64,000 bases of DNA from Burkholderia aenigmatica (GTDB taxonomy: Bacteria > Pseudomonadota > Gammaproteobacteria > Burkholderiales > Burkholderiaceae): assembly GCF_902499175.1 (NCBI RefSeq), contig NZ_CABVQC010000013.1:1-64000 (forward strand), given 5' to 3'. The notes under the pieces were generated by a model. It was not told where the DNA came from. It saw only the letters and a list, made by a program, of their open reading frames with translations, and did no database searches. Every line of letters begins with the position of its first letter. The stretch's first letter is position 1. A program made the position numbers and the translations under genes. Shown piece after piece: positions 1 through 9,781 of this stretch.

Positions 1-3000
1 GTGCGCCCCGCCGCAGGAGCCGGTTCGGCCGGCCTGCCGTCGGATGCGGCACGACGTCGCCCGGCGCCGCCAACGCCGGCGCGCGCGCCGCTCTATGCCT
101 GGACGGAAAGACCCGCCGCGGCGATCACGCCGGCGCCGAGCGTGCACGACACGCTGCGCTCGATCGAGGCCAGCACCGCACAGTGGGCGACGCTGGGCAG
201 TGCGCCGTCGGCCGACGCAGGGCACGCGACGGCGGCAGCCGCAACCGTGGCTGGTGTGGCTGCGGCAGCAGCCGGCATGGCAGCGCCAGCAGCAGCGGCC
301 GTGCCGACCGGGATCGCGTCCGCGACCCACGGCCTCGCGGCGCATGACGCCCCTGTTCCGCTCGCACACGATGCGGCGCCGGCGTACGACGACAACGCAC
401 CGATCGTGCTCGACGCGTTCATGCCGGCAGCGCCCGCTGTCCATGCACCGGTTAGCGATGCAGGCGCCGTGACGTTCGACGCTACGGCACCGCACGCGCT
501 GCCGGATACCGGCATCGACGATGCCGCGTTCCCGGATCGCGCCGACGATGCGATCCGATTCGCCGACGATGCGCCCGCCGCGCCGGCATCGGGAATCACG
601 CCCGCGCCGTCGTTCGACGCACCCATCGACCTCGCGCCGTGGGAAGATCTCGCCATCCAGCCGGCTTCCGCGTTCGACGCATCGGGCTGGAATCCGGTCG
701 CCGAATCATCGACGGACACGACGGGATCGGAAGCGGCTCATGCTCCCGCCGCACAACCCTCGACCGAGGCGGTTCACGACATCGCCGCAAGCGACCCGTC
801 GGCATCGTTCGATACCGACGACGAGGACACGGCGCAACCGGCTCCCGCAATCGATCGCACGGCATCGGCCCGCGTGCCGCAGGGCATCGCCGACGTGAAG
901 CCCGCCGGGAACATCGCACCGTTCGCGGCCCTCCCCTCTTCGCCGATCGCCGAAACGCCGTCGCGCGCAAGCACCGAAGCCAGGCCGTTTGCGGCAGCGC
1001 CGACACCGGCCGCACCGGAAGCCGCCAAGCCGGACACCGTGGAATCTGCGGCACGGCCGTCGGGAGTCGCTCAGGGCGCCGCCCCGACAGCGGCATGGAC
1101 GTGGACGCCGTCGACGGCACAACCTGCCACGACGAATCCGCCCGTTGCCGCTGAATTGCCGAAATCTCCGGTCGCCGCTCAACCGTTTGCCGCCGCGCAA
1201 ACGGCTTCGGCAACGGCTGCGTCGCCGCTCGTTGGCACCACCCACGGTTCGACCGCGCAAGCACCAGCATCGCCCGTTGCGCCGGTCACCGCTGCCGCTT
1301 CATCGAATGGCATGACCGGCGCTGCGTCGGCTGCGCTTTCGCAGCCCGCCGCTTCGGCATCGACCGTTGCAACCGTCACGCCGGCATCTCCCATCGGCAT
1401 GACCGGCGCTGCGTCGGCTGCGCTTTCGCAGCCCGCCGCGTCGGCATCGACCGTTGCATCCGTCACGCCGGCATCCCCGATCGGTGTGACCGGCGCTGCG
1501 TCGGCTTCGCTTTCGCAGCCCGCCGCTTCGGCATCGACCGTTGCATCTGTTGCGCCGATCAGCGAGACGGGCACGGTTTACGGTTCGCTCTCCCGCGCAT
1601 CGACACCCGCACCGAACGTTGCGCCCACCGTGACGCCGTCGACGGTCGGCCCGTCGGCTTCGACATCCGGTTCGAACGCACCGGCGCCCGCACCGGTTGC
1701 CTCGTCGGCAATCGGCACCGCGACGCCCGTAAATGTCGCGTCCGACTCGATCACTGCACCGTCTTCCGCCCCTGCCCCGACACCTCCGGTCAGCCCGGCA
1801 ACCTCGTCGACGGGTACGACATTCGGCACATTTAGTCCCTCCGGCGCAGTCGCACCGATCGCCACGGCCACGGCCGCGGCCACTCCGGCGCAACCGATCG
1901 CCGGCTCGCCCGTCACGCCGGCCGGCTCGCTGATGTCGTTCGGCGCAACCGCCGCGACACAGGCTCCGTCGATCGCTTCCGTCCCCGTAGCAATCGGAGC
2001 CACGACGTTCGCCCCCCAACCCGCCCCGGCCTCGTCGCCGGCCAGCTGGTCCGTGTCGAATGTCGCCGCAACACCGGCAGCCGCATCGACCGTGGCACCG
2101 CCGCAACCCGCCGCGACACTCCCCGGCGCGAATAATTTGTCCGCACCGGCGATCCCCGTTGCCCCGCCGGCCGAAGCAGCCACCGCCGCGGCGACCGAAC
2201 CGGCCGCGCCGATCGAAGCCGCATCGCCGCCGCCCCCCGACACCCCCGCTCGCCAGCCGCGCCCGAACGCGTTCGAATTCCACGCGCCCGCGTCGTTCAA
2301 CGTCGAACTGCCGACGCTCGACCTGCTCGAACCCGCATCCGGCGACATCGAAACGATCACCGAAGAACACCTCGCGCAGACGGCGCAGGTGATCGAACAG
2401 CGGCTGCAGGAATTCAAGGTGCCGGTGACGGTGGTCGGCGCGTCGGCCGGCCCCGTGATCACGCGCTTCGAGATCGAACCCGCGCTCGGCGTGCGCGGCA
2501 GCCAGATCGTCGGGCTGATGAAGGACCTGTCGCGCGGCCTCGGCCTCACGTCGATCCGTGTCGTCGAGACGATTCCCGGCAAGACCTGCATGGGCCTCGA
2601 ACTGCCGAACGCGAAGCGCCAGATGATCCGCCTGTCGGAAATCCTCGAATCGCGCCAGTACCAGCACTCGGCCTCGCAGCTGACGATCGCGATGGGCAAG
2701 GACATCACCGGCCACCCGGTCGTCACCGATCTCGCGAAGGCGCCGCACATGCTGGTCGCGGGCACGACGGGCTCGGGCAAGTCGGTCGCGATCAACGCGA
2801 TGATCCTGTCGCTGCTGTACAAGGCGACACCCGAGGACGTGCGGCTGATCATGATCGACCCGAAGATGCTGGAGCTGTCGGTCTACGAAGGCATCCCGCA
2901 CCTGCTCGCACCGGTCGTCACCGACATGAAGCTCGCGGCGAATGCGCTGAACTGGTGCGTCGGCGAGATGGAGAAGCGCTACCGGCTGATGTCGGCCGTC

Positions 3001-3777
3001 GGCGTGCGCAACCTCGCGGGCTTCAACCAGAAGATCCGCGACGCCGAAGCGAAGGAAAAGAAGATCGGCAACCCGTTCTCGCTGACGCCCGAGGATCCCG
3101 AGCCGCTGTCGACGCTGCCGCTGATCGTCGTCGTGATCGACGAGCTGGCCGACCTGATGATGGTCGCCGGCAAGAAGATCGAAGAGCTGATCGCGCGCCT
3201 CGCGCAGAAGGCGCGCGCGGCCGGCATCCACCTGATCCTCGCGACGCAGCGTCCGTCGGTCGACGTGATCACCGGCCTGATCAAGGCGAACATCCCGACG
3301 CGCGTCGCGTTCCAGGTGTCGTCGAAGATCGACTCGCGCACGATTCTCGACCAGATGGGCGCGGAATCGCTGCTCGGGATGGGCGACATGCTGTTCCTGC
3401 CGCCGGGCACCGGTTATCCGCAGCGCGTGCACGGCGCGTTCGTCGCCGACGAGGAAGTGCACCGGATCGTCGAGTACCTGAAGCAGTTCGGCGAGCCGCA
3501 GTACGAGGAAGGGATCCTCGACGGCCCGGCCGCCGACGGCGCAACGCAGGACCTGTTCGGCGAAGCGCCGGACGCGGAAGCCGATCCGCTGTACGACGAA
3601 GCCGTCGCGTTCGTCGTGCGCACGCGGCGCGCGTCGATCTCGTCGGTGCAGCGGCAGTTGCGCATCGGCTACAACCGCGCCGCACGCCTCGTCGAGCAGA
3701 TGGAAGCGGCCGGGCTCGTGTCGCCGATGGGCATCAACGGCAGCCGCGAGGTGCTCGTGCCGGCCGCGGCCGACTGA
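1..3777 (+). CDS. ftsK: DNA translocase FtsK, 5'-truncated by the window edge
   Basis: C-terminal 1258 residues of an FtsK/SpoIIIE translocase, the hexameric ATPase that pumps chromosome ends through the division septum and activates XerCD at dif. The reading frame is open from base 1 and no N-terminal membrane segments are present, so the true start lies outside the window; the GTG at base 1 need not be a start. Window residues 1 to about 755 are an Ala/Pro/Ser/Thr-rich linker containing a tandem repeat. The motor follows, with Walker A GTTGSGKS at 921-928 and Walker B ending in D1047-E1048. A winged-helix gamma domain (KOPS reader) occupies about 1195-1250. The linker is much longer than in most FtsK proteins. 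A strong hairpin terminator follows 70 bases after the stop. FtsK identity is near certain; which of several possible FtsK paralogues it is remains unknown. Confidence 0.95.
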   Translation: MRPAAGAGSAGLPSDAARRRPAPPTPARAPLYAWTERPAAAITPAPSVHDTLRSIEASTAQWATLGSAPSADAGHATAAAATVAGVAAAAAGMAAPAAAAVPTGIASATHGLAAHDAPVPLAHDAAPAYDDNAPIVLDAFMPAAPAVHAPVSDAGAVTFDATAPHALPDTGIDDAAFPDRADDAIRFADDAPAAPASGITPAPSFDAPIDLAPWEDLAIQPASAFDASGWNPVAESSTDTTGSEAAHAPAAQPSTEAVHDIAASDPSASFDTDDEDTAQPAPAIDRTASARVPQGIADVKPAGNIAPFAALPSSPIAETPSRASTEARPFAAAPTPAAPEAAKPDTVESAARPSGVAQGAAPTAAWTWTPSTAQPATTNPPVAAELPKSPVAAQPFAAAQTASATAASPLVGTTHGSTAQAPASPVAPVTAAASSNGMTGAASAALSQPAASASTVATVTPASPIGMTGAASAALSQPAASASTVASVTPASPIGVTGAASASLSQPAASASTVASVAPISETGTVYGSLSRASTPAPNVAPTVTPSTVGPSASTSGSNAPAPAPVASSAIGTATPVNVASDSITAPSSAPAPTPPVSPATSSTGTTFGTFSPSGAVAPIATATAAATPAQPIAGSPVTPAGSLMSFGATAATQAPSIASVPVAIGATTFAPQPAPASSPASWSVSNVAATPAAASTVAPPQPAATLPGANNLSAPAIPVAPPAEAATAAATEPAAPIEAASPPPPDTPARQPRPNAFEFHAPASFNVELPTLDLLEPASGDIETITEEHLAQTAQVIEQRLQEFKVPVTVVGASAGPVITRFEIEPALGVRGSQIVGLMKDLSRGLGLTSIRVVETIPGKTCMGLELPNAKRQMIRLSEILESRQYQHSASQLTIAMGKDITGHPVVTDLAKAPHMLVAGTTGSGKSVAINAMILSLLYKATPEDVRLIMIDPKMLELSVYEGIPHLLAPVVTDMKLAANALNWCVGEMEKRYRLMSAVGVRNLAGFNQKIRDAEAKEKKIGNPFSLTPEDPEPLSTLPLIVVVIDELADLMMVAGKKIEELIARLAQKARAAGIHLILATQRPSVDVITGLIKANIPTRVAFQVSSKIDSRTILDQMGAESLLGMGDMLFLPPGTGYPQRVHGAFVADEEVHRIVEYLKQFGEPQYEEGILDGPAADGATQDLFGEAPDAEADPLYDEAVAFVVRTRRASISSVQRQLRIGYNRAARLVEQMEAAGLVSPMGINGSREVLVPAAAD
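1312..1572 (+). repeat. Three 87-bp tandem repeats inside the ftsK linker
   Basis: Three in-frame head-to-tail copies start at 1312, 1399 and 1486. Each encodes 29 residues beginning [15 protein letters not shown] ([15 protein letters not shown] in the third) and running into STVA-x-V-x-PxSPIG. Copies 1 and 2 are nearly identical; copy 3 diverges at its end. The unit is a multiple of three, so copy-number change keeps the frame and only alters linker length. Confidence 0.95.
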
Positions 3778-3844
3778 GCGCGGCGGCTGGCCGCCGGCAA
3801 CCGACAGGGGTGCACCGGGAAACCGGCGGCCCCTGAAAAACGAA

Positions 3845-3871
3845 GGGCGCTGCATCGGCAGCGCCCTTTTT
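3845..3871. terminator. Bidirectional intrinsic terminator between ftsK and the lactonase-like gene
   Basis: Eight-base-pair stem GGGCGCTG / CAGCGCCC (3845-3852 with 3859-3866) and a six-base loop, followed by a T run; an A run precedes it, so it can work on both strands between two convergent genes. Confidence 0.85.
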
Positions 3872-3874
3872 CAT

Positions 3875-5119
3875 TTACTGCACCGGCACCAGCTTGAAGT
3901 CGACCGGCTTGCCGACCGCCACCTTCTGCGGATTCGGGCCGAGCTGCCCCGTTTCGACATTGCGGCTGAACACGTAGAACGTATCGCTGTCCTGGTTGCC
4001 GACGATCAGCCACTTGCCGGTCGGATCGATCAGGAACTCGCGCGGCGTCTTGCCGAGGCTCGACTGGCGGCCGACCTGCTTCAACCGGCCGTCGGCCTGG
4101 TTCACCGCGTAGATCACGAGGTCGTTCGCGTCGCCGCGGTTGCTCACGTACAGGAAGCGGCCGTCCGGCGACAGATGGATCGCGCCGCCGCCGACCTTGC
4201 CCTTGAAGCCCGGCGCCGTCATCGACACGGTCTCGACCGGCGTCAGCTTGCCGTCGTGGTAGCCGAACACCTCGACCGACGCGTTGAGCTCACTCGTCAC
4301 GTACACGTACCGGCCGTCGGCGCTGAACACCATGTGACGCGGGCCCGAGCCCGCCTTCACCGGCGTGTAGCGGGTGTCGGTCGGGCTGATCAGCCCGCGG
4401 CTGCCGTCCACCGTGTAGCGGTAGCCGTAGATCTTGTCCGCGCCGAGATCCTGCACGAACAGGTAACGGCCATCCGGCGAAAACACCGTCGAATGCACGT
4501 GCGCGCCGTCCTGGCGGCCCTTCACGGGACCGGTGCCTTCATGGTGCACGGTCAGCACGGACTGGCCGACCGCGCCGTCGTCGCGCAGCGGAAACACCGC
4601 GAAGCTGCCGCCCGGATCCTTCGCGACCGAGTAGTTGGCGGTCACGAGGTACTTGCCGTCCGGCGACAGCGCGAGATAGCAAGGATCGTTCCCTTCCGAC
4701 GACACGCGGTCGATGAAGCTCAGCGCGCCCGTCTTCGCGTCGAAGCGGAATGCGCTGACGCCGCCGCGCTGCGTCGCCGGCCCGTCGTCGCCGGGCAGTT
4801 CGTTGACCGCGTAGACGGTGCGGCCGTCGCGGCTCGGCAACAGGTAGGACGGATTCACGGTCTTCGCCGACGACACCGGCGCCACGCTGCCGGATTTCGT
4901 ATCGAAGCGGTACACATAGATCCCGTCGCTGCCGCCGCCCGTGTAGGTGCCGACGAGCAGGTTGTAGACGCCGTCGGCCGGGGCGGGTGATTGCTGCGCA
5001 AATGCGTGGGTCGCGGACAAGGAGAGCACGATCGCGAAACCTTTCATCCAGTGAGCGAGCCTAAGCGGGAACCCTCGTGTCGAAGCGCGTGCGTCACGCT
5101 CGCGTAAACGGTTGGGCAT
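3875..5119 (-). CDS. Secreted lactonase-family seven-bladed beta-propeller protein
   Basis: 414-residue protein of the lactonase (PF10282, Pgl/YbhE-like) family. The cytosolic E. coli relative hydrolyses 6-phosphogluconolactone. This protein has an N-terminal export signal (hydrophobic stretch from about residue 26, ending ATHAFA before QQSPAPADG), so it probably acts in the periplasm and its substrate is open. Repeated blade motifs of the form SPDGRYLFV / SADGRYVYV / SPDGRFLYV recur along the chain. The ATG at 5119 is chosen because AAGGAGGA lies seven bases upstream; an in-frame extension to 5287 has no such support, and a shorter start at MKGF lacks a ribosome site. It is transcribed divergently from the GH15 gene across a 166-base gap and shares a terminator with ftsK. 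Family assignment is firm, enzymatic role inferred. Confidence 0.85.
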   Translation of the reverse strand: MPNRLRERDARASTRGFPLRLAHWMKGFAIVLSLSATHAFAQQSPAPADGVYNLLVGTYTGGGSDGIYVYRFDTKSGSVAPVSSAKTVNPSYLLPSRDGRTVYAVNELPGDDGPATQRGGVSAFRFDAKTGALSFIDRVSSEGNDPCYLALSPDGKYLVTANYSVAKDPGGSFAVFPLRDDGAVGQSVLTVHHEGTGPVKGRQDGAHVHSTVFSPDGRYLFVQDLGADKIYGYRYTVDGSRGLISPTDTRYTPVKAGSGPRHMVFSADGRYVYVTSELNASVEVFGYHDGKLTPVETVSMTAPGFKGKVGGGAIHLSPDGRFLYVSNRGDANDLVIYAVNQADGRLKQVGRQSSLGKTPREFLIDPTGKWLIVGNQDSDTFYVFSRNVETGQLGPNPQKVAVGKPVDFKLVPVQ

Positions 5120-5285
5120 TGAATCCTCCTTGCATCGAGTCGCTTCAAGTGTTGAGATAGGACGAAACGCCGGCCGTTCATGCGCTCCGCCGCCCGGCCG
5201 AGTATACGGGGCGCGGTGCCAAGGCGTGAAGCCCTGGCCACCGCCGTCCGCATTGTGAACTCGAATACCCAAGGATCGCCTGCCC

Positions 5286-7115
5286 ATGCCCGCCCTGATC
5301 GAAGACTACGCCCTCGTCGGCGACGGCCACACGGCCGCGCTGATCGCCAAAGACGGCTCCGTCGACTGGCTGTGCTGGCCCCGCTTCGATTCGGGCGCCT
5401 GCTTCGCGGCGCTTCTCGGCACGCCCGAGCACGGCCGCTGGCTGCTCGCGCCGGCCGCCGACGCCGCGATCACGCACACGACGCGCCGCTATCGCGGCGA
5501 CACGCTGATTCTCGAAACCGACTACGAAAGCGCCGACGGCGCCGTCACCGTGATCGACTTCATGCCGCCCGGCAACGGCTGGTCCGAACTGGTGCGGATC
5601 GTGGTCGGCCGCCACGGCACGATGAAGATGCGCATGGAGCTCGTGTTGCGCTTCGACTACGGCTTCTCGATCCCGTGGGTCACGCAGCTGACCCGCGAGG
5701 ACGGCATGAAGGCGATCGCGGGCCCCGACACCGTCGTGCTGCGCACCCCGGTGCCGCTCACCGGCGAAAACCTCCATACGCTCGCGGAATTCACGGTGAG
5801 CGCCGACGAGCGCGTGCCGTTCTCGCTCAGCTATGCGGCGTCGCACCTGCGGCTGCCGCCCGCGCGCGACCCGCTGTCGATGCTCGCGCGCACCGAGAAC
5901 TACTGGCTCGAATGGTCGGGCCGCTGCCAGGTGCAGGGCCGCTATGCGGCCGCCGTGCGCCGCTCGCTGATCACGCTGAAGGCGCTCGCGTACGAGCCGA
6001 CCGGCGGCATCGTCGCCGCGCCGACCACGTCGCTGCCCGAGAAGATCGGCGGCAACCGCAACTGGGACTACCGCTACTGCTGGCTGCGCGACGCGACGAT
6101 CACGCTGCTCGCGCTGATGCGCGGCGGCTACTACGACGAGGCGCGCGCGTGGCGCACGTGGCTCGGCCGCGTGATGGCCGGCTCGCCCGAGCAGATCCAG
6201 ATCATGTACGGGATCGCCGGCGAACGCCGGCTGCCGGAAATGGAACTCGACTGGCTGCCCGGCTATCAGGACTCGAAGCCGGTGCGGGTCGGCAACGGCG
6301 CCGCGAACCAGCTCCAGCTCGACGTGTTCGGCGAGGTGATGGCGGCGCTGCACCTCGCGCGGGTGGGCGGCCTGCAAGCCGACGACACAGTCTGGTCGGT
6401 GCAGTGCGCGCTGCTCGACCATCTCGAGAAGATCTGGCAGGAACCCGACGAAGGCATCTGGGAAACGCGCGGCGGCCGCCTCCATTTCACGTTCTCGAAG
6501 GTGATGGCGTGGGTCGCGTTCGACCGCGCGATCAAGTCGGCGGAAATGTTCCGGCTGCCCGGCTCGCTCGACCGCTGGCGCGCGCTGCGCGAGCAGATCC
6601 ACGCCGACGTATGCAACAACGCGTGGCACGAAGGCAAGCAGGCGTTCGCGCAGAGCTACGGCAGCGACGAGCTCGACGCGAGCGTGCTGCTGATGCCGCT
6701 GCTCGGCTTCCTGCCGCCGGAAGATTCGCGCATCGTCGGCACGGTCGAAGCGATCGAGCGCGAATTGCTGCACGACGGGCTCGTGATGCGCTACCGCACG
6801 ACCGACTATGACGACGGCCTGCCGCCCGGCGAAGGCACGTTTCTCGCTTGCAGCTTCTGGCTGGTCGACAACTATGCGCTGCTCGGCCGGATCGACGATG
6901 CGCACCGCCTGTTCAGCCGGCTGCTCGCGCTGTCGAACGACCTCGGACTGCTCGCGGAGGAGTACGACCCGGTGGCCGGGCGGCTCGTCGGCAACTTCCC
7001 GCAGGCGTTCTCCCACGTGGCGCTCGTGCATACCGCGATGAACCTGATGCACCACGAAGATGCAATGGCACGCGCAGCCGGCCAGCCCGCGCCGGCCGTC
7101 GCCACGGGGCGCTGA
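5286..7115 (+). CDS. Glycoside hydrolase family 15 protein (glucoamylase/trehalase-like)
   Basis: 609 residues, the usual length for the bacterial GH15 proteins related to glucoamylase and trehalase. The N-terminus IEDYALVGDGHTAALIAKDG (about residues 4-23) and WLCWPRFDSGACFAALLG are typical of the N-terminal beta-sandwich domain. The catalytic (alpha/alpha)6 barrel follows, with NWDYRYCWLRDA near 259-270 and the C-terminal EEYDP...GNFPQAFSHVALV segment. Members hydrolyse alpha-glucosidic bonds, often trehalose; no signal peptide is seen, so the enzyme should be cytosolic. In many proteobacteria the gene sits near otsA/otsB, but here otsA is about 48 kb away. Start: ATG at 5286 with AAGGA about 13 bases upstream. 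Exact substrate cannot be read from sequence. Confidence 0.88.
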   Translation: MPALIEDYALVGDGHTAALIAKDGSVDWLCWPRFDSGACFAALLGTPEHGRWLLAPAADAAITHTTRRYRGDTLILETDYESADGAVTVIDFMPPGNGWSELVRIVVGRHGTMKMRMELVLRFDYGFSIPWVTQLTREDGMKAIAGPDTVVLRTPVPLTGENLHTLAEFTVSADERVPFSLSYAASHLRLPPARDPLSMLARTENYWLEWSGRCQVQGRYAAAVRRSLITLKALAYEPTGGIVAAPTTSLPEKIGGNRNWDYRYCWLRDATITLLALMRGGYYDEARAWRTWLGRVMAGSPEQIQIMYGIAGERRLPEMELDWLPGYQDSKPVRVGNGAANQLQLDVFGEVMAALHLARVGGLQADDTVWSVQCALLDHLEKIWQEPDEGIWETRGGRLHFTFSKVMAWVAFDRAIKSAEMFRLPGSLDRWRALREQIHADVCNNAWHEGKQAFAQSYGSDELDASVLLMPLLGFLPPEDSRIVGTVEAIERELLHDGLVMRYRTTDYDDGLPPGEGTFLACSFWLVDNYALLGRIDDAHRLFSRLLALSNDLGLLAEEYDPVAGRLVGNFPQAFSHVALVHTAMNLMHHEDAMARAAGQPAPAVATGR

Positions 7116-7180
7116 ACGGGGGCGCGGGCGGCTTGGTCAGAGAACGTCAAATCGCAAAACTTTGATGAAAAATCGGGGAA

Positions 7181-7247
7181 ATGTTGCATTGCACCACCCA
7201 TCGTTGTCCGATATGATCGACGCGATTGTCCGGCCGCAGTGCAACAT
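7181..7247 (+). promoter_or_regulatory. phaZ promoter with flanking inverted TGCA-type half-sites
   Basis: A near-consensus sigma-70 promoter: TTGCAC (7189-7194), 17-base spacer, TATGAT (7212-7217), predicting a start near 7224 and a leader of about 104 bases before the phaZ ATG. The -35 overlaps TGCATTGCA (7185-7193). The octamer ATGTTGCA (7181-7188) recurs as its exact inverse TGCAACAT at 7240-7247, so the promoter is bracketed by inverted half-sites. The binding protein is not shown by sequence; PhaR is a candidate because PHA genes use TGC-rich operators. Confidence 0.6.
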
Positions 7248-7327
7248 GGCCGGCCGCTGACCCACACGGCACGCCGCGACGCCCCACGCCGCCCTTGCGC
7301 ACCGTCCCCCACGCGGGAGTAGTCTGC

Positions 7328-8809
7328 ATGCTTTACCAACTGCACGAATTCCAGCGCGCCATGCTGAGCCCGCTGACGGCCTGGGCCCAGGCCGCGTCCA
7401 AGTCGTTCGCCAATCCGTCCAGCCCGTTCTCGCTGATGCCCGGCGCGACGCGGATGGCCGCCGCGTACGAACTGATGTACCGGCTCGGCAAGGATTACGA
7501 GAAGCCCGAATTCAACATTCATCAGATCGTCAAGGACGGCCACAACATCCCGATCGTCGAGCAGACGATCGTCGAGAAGCCGTTCTGCCGGCTGCTGCGC
7601 TTCAAGCGCTATTCGGACGACGCCGATGCCGTCACGCAGTTGAAGGACGAGCCGGTCGTGCTGGTCTGCGCGCCGCTGTCGGGCCACCACTCGACGCTGC
7701 TGCGCGACACCGTGCGCACGCTGCTGCAGGATCACAAGGTGTACATCACCGACTGGATCGACGCGCGGATGGTGCCGGTCGAGACTGGCCCGTTCCACCT
7801 GCACGACTACATCGCGTACATCCAGGAATTCATCCGCCATATCGGCGCGCGCAACCTGCACGTAATCTCGGTATGCCAGCCGACGGTACCGGTGCTCGCG
7901 GCGATCTCGCTGATGGCGAGCCGCGGCGAGGACACGCCGCTCACGATGACGATGATGGGCGGCCCGATCGACGCGCGCCGCAGCCCGACGTCGGTGAACT
8001 CGCTCGCGACGCAGCACTCGACCGCGTGGTTCGAGAACAACGTGATCCACACGGTGCCGGCGAACTATCCGGGCGAAGGCCGCCAGGTGTATCCGGGCTT
8101 CCTGCAGCACACGGGCTTCGTCGCGATGAACCCGGAGCGGCACGCGCAATCGCACTGGGATTTCTACCAGAGCCTGCTGCGCGGCGACGAGGACGACGCC
8201 GAAGCGCACCGCCGCTTCTACGACGAATACAACGCGGTGCTCGACATGGCCGCCGAGTATTACCTCGAGACGATCCGCGTCGTGTTCCAGGAGTTCCGGC
8301 TGGCCGAAGGCACGTGGGATGTCGAAGGCGAGCGCGTGCGTCCGCAGGACATCAAGCGCACCGCGCTGATGACGATCGAGGGCGAGCTCGACGACATCTC
8401 CGGCAGCGGCCAGACGCACGTCGCGCACGAACTGTGCACGGGCATCCCGCAGGATGATCGCCGCAGCCTGACCGCCGAGAAGTGCGGCCACTACGGGATT
8501 TTCTCGGGCCGCCGCTGGCGCACGATCATCTATCCGCAACTGCGCGACTTCATCCGCGAGCATGCGCCGGAGCCGAAGCACGGCGCGACGAAGGATGTCC
8601 CGGAGGCACCGGCGGCCACGACACTCTCGGCCGTGCCGGCCGGCGACGCGCCAGCCGAAACGACGCGCGCCACCGCGGCGAAGCGCACGCGCGCGAAGGC
8701 GCCGGCCAAGGCCGCCGCACCGGTTCCCGCCAAGGCCGCACCGGCCGCGAAACGCGCCGCCGCCGGCAGCCCGCGCGCCAAGACCGTGCGCACGCGCAAG
8801 GCCGCCTGA
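7328..8809 (+). CDS. phaZ: Intracellular poly(3-hydroxybutyrate) depolymerase with a Lys/Ala-rich tail
   Basis: 493 residues. Degrades amorphous intracellular PHB granules to hydroxybutyrate oligomers for carbon reuse. Residues Cys183 (in SVCQPTVP), Asp355 (in GELDD) and His388 (in CGHYG) fall exactly at the catalytic triad numbers reported for Cupriavidus necator PhaZ1, which supports both function and the ATG at 7328; the in-frame extension to 7226 would break that numbering. GGGAG lies about ten bases upstream. The last 45 or so residues form a low-complexity tail of Lys/Arg/Ala/Pro (KAPAKAAAPVPAKAAPAAK), like histone H1-type or PhaF/AlgP-type tails, absent from the catalytic core. Convergent with a TetR gene, sharing a terminator. 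Depolymerase identity is strong; the role of the tail is unknown. Confidence 0.93.
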   Translation: MLYQLHEFQRAMLSPLTAWAQAASKSFANPSSPFSLMPGATRMAAAYELMYRLGKDYEKPEFNIHQIVKDGHNIPIVEQTIVEKPFCRLLRFKRYSDDADAVTQLKDEPVVLVCAPLSGHHSTLLRDTVRTLLQDHKVYITDWIDARMVPVETGPFHLHDYIAYIQEFIRHIGARNLHVISVCQPTVPVLAAISLMASRGEDTPLTMTMMGGPIDARRSPTSVNSLATQHSTAWFENNVIHTVPANYPGEGRQVYPGFLQHTGFVAMNPERHAQSHWDFYQSLLRGDEDDAEAHRRFYDEYNAVLDMAAEYYLETIRVVFQEFRLAEGTWDVEGERVRPQDIKRTALMTIEGELDDISGSGQTHVAHELCTGIPQDDRRSLTAEKCGHYGIFSGRRWRTIIYPQLRDFIREHAPEPKHGATKDVPEAPAATTLSAVPAGDAPAETTRATAAKRTRAKAPAKAAAPVPAKAAPAAKRAAAGSPRAKTVRTRKAA

Positions 8810-8827
8810 CGCACCGCGTTCCGACGA

Positions 8828-8864
8828 AAAAACGCCGCCGTTGCCTGCGCACGGCGGCGTTTTT
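8828..8864. terminator. Bidirectional terminator between phaZ and the TetR gene
   Basis: Long stem AACGCCGCCGT / ACGGCGGCGTT extended by A and T runs on either side (8828-8841 with 8851-8864), loop of nine bases; functional in both directions. Confidence 0.9.
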
Positions 8865-8897
8865 ACATCCGGCGGCCGCTACGGCCCGGTCAGCCCA

Positions 8898-9530
8898 TCA
8901 GCGCCGCAACAGATACGCGAGCAGCACCTCGGTATTCATCCGGACCATCTCGGCGCGCTCGTCGGTGTCGGTGAAGTCACGGCCGAGCGTCGCGGCGAGC
9001 GTGAAGCGGTTCGACACGATGTAGTAGCCGAGCCCCGACAGCGTCACGTAGAAGCGCAGCGGATCGACATCGGTACGGAACAGCCCGGCCTTCTGGCCAC
9101 GCATCAGCACGTTGCCGAGCTTCGCGACAATCGGCGACATCATCTCGCGGATCCGCGTCGACTTGTGCAGGTAGCGCGCTTCGTGCAGGTTCTCGTTGTT
9201 GATGAGCCTGAGCAGCTCCGGATGGTCGCGGTAGTAGTCCCAAACGAAATGCGCGAGCCGCGTGACGGCTTCGACCGGCGCGACGCCGTCGAGATCGAGC
9301 TCGCGCTCGGCCTCGGTCAGCGCGGAGAACGCGTGTTCGAGCACGGCCGTGAACAGTTGCTCCTTGCTGCCGAAGTAGTAATAGAGCATGCGCTCGTTGG
9401 TTTCGGCCCGGCGCGCGATCTGGTCGACGCGTGCGCCGAACAGCCCTCCACTCGCGAACTCTTCGGCTGCCGCCATCAGGATGCGGCGGCGCGTACCTTC
9501 AGGATCTCTTTTGATTTTTGGCTGATTCAT
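8898..9530 (-). CDS. TetR/AcrR-family transcriptional regulator
   Basis: 210 residues. N-terminal helix-turn-helix from about residue 10 to 60 (GTRRRILMAAAEEFASGG ... ARVDQIARRAETNERMLYYYF), followed by a ligand/dimerisation domain with LRLINNENLHEARYLHKS, resembling the RutR/YcdC-type C-terminal domain. The ATG at 9530 begins MNQPKIKRD just before the HTH; the longer frame to 9755 would add a GC-rich non-conserved extension and is rejected. It is divergent from rnfB across a 251-base gap, so autoregulation or control of rnfB/nth is possible but not shown. The ligand is unknown. Confidence 0.88.
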   Translation of the reverse strand: MNQPKIKRDPEGTRRRILMAAAEEFASGGLFGARVDQIARRAETNERMLYYYFGSKEQLFTAVLEHAFSALTEAERELDLDGVAPVEAVTRLAHFVWDYYRDHPELLRLINNENLHEARYLHKSTRIREMMSPIVAKLGNVLMRGQKAGLFRTDVDPLRFYVTLSGLGYYIVSNRFTLAATLGRDFTDTDERAEMVRMNTEVLLAYLLRR

Positions 9531-9781
9531 GTGGCGTTTTGCTATGTGAGCCGCGTGATCCGGACCGGCACCCCCACCGCCTCGGCGCCGGCCGCCCTGG
9601 AACGGGCGCGCCGTGGGCGGCCGCCCTCCTGCTGAGCCCCTGCAAAAAAGCGGTTCGATTATGCGCACAGACGGCGTCCAGCGCAATGCGGGAAATCGGC
9701 GATAATCAAGCTTTGGCAAACCTTTCCGGCCGCGCCCGACGTGGCCGCGAGCCATTCGGCGCCGCTGCGCCCGTTGTCACC

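Noticed and set aside
1300..3855. Long minus-strand frame opposite ftsK
   Set aside because: Shadow of ftsK; Arg-rich low complexity and no domain.
5178..7055. 625-codon minus-strand frame opposite the GH15 gene
   Set aside because: Antisense shadow; the GH15 frame has conserved motifs throughout.
9518..9781. N-terminal extension of rnfB from 9518
   Set aside because: Overlaps the TetR start, is not RnfB-like, and the family start fits GTG 9782.
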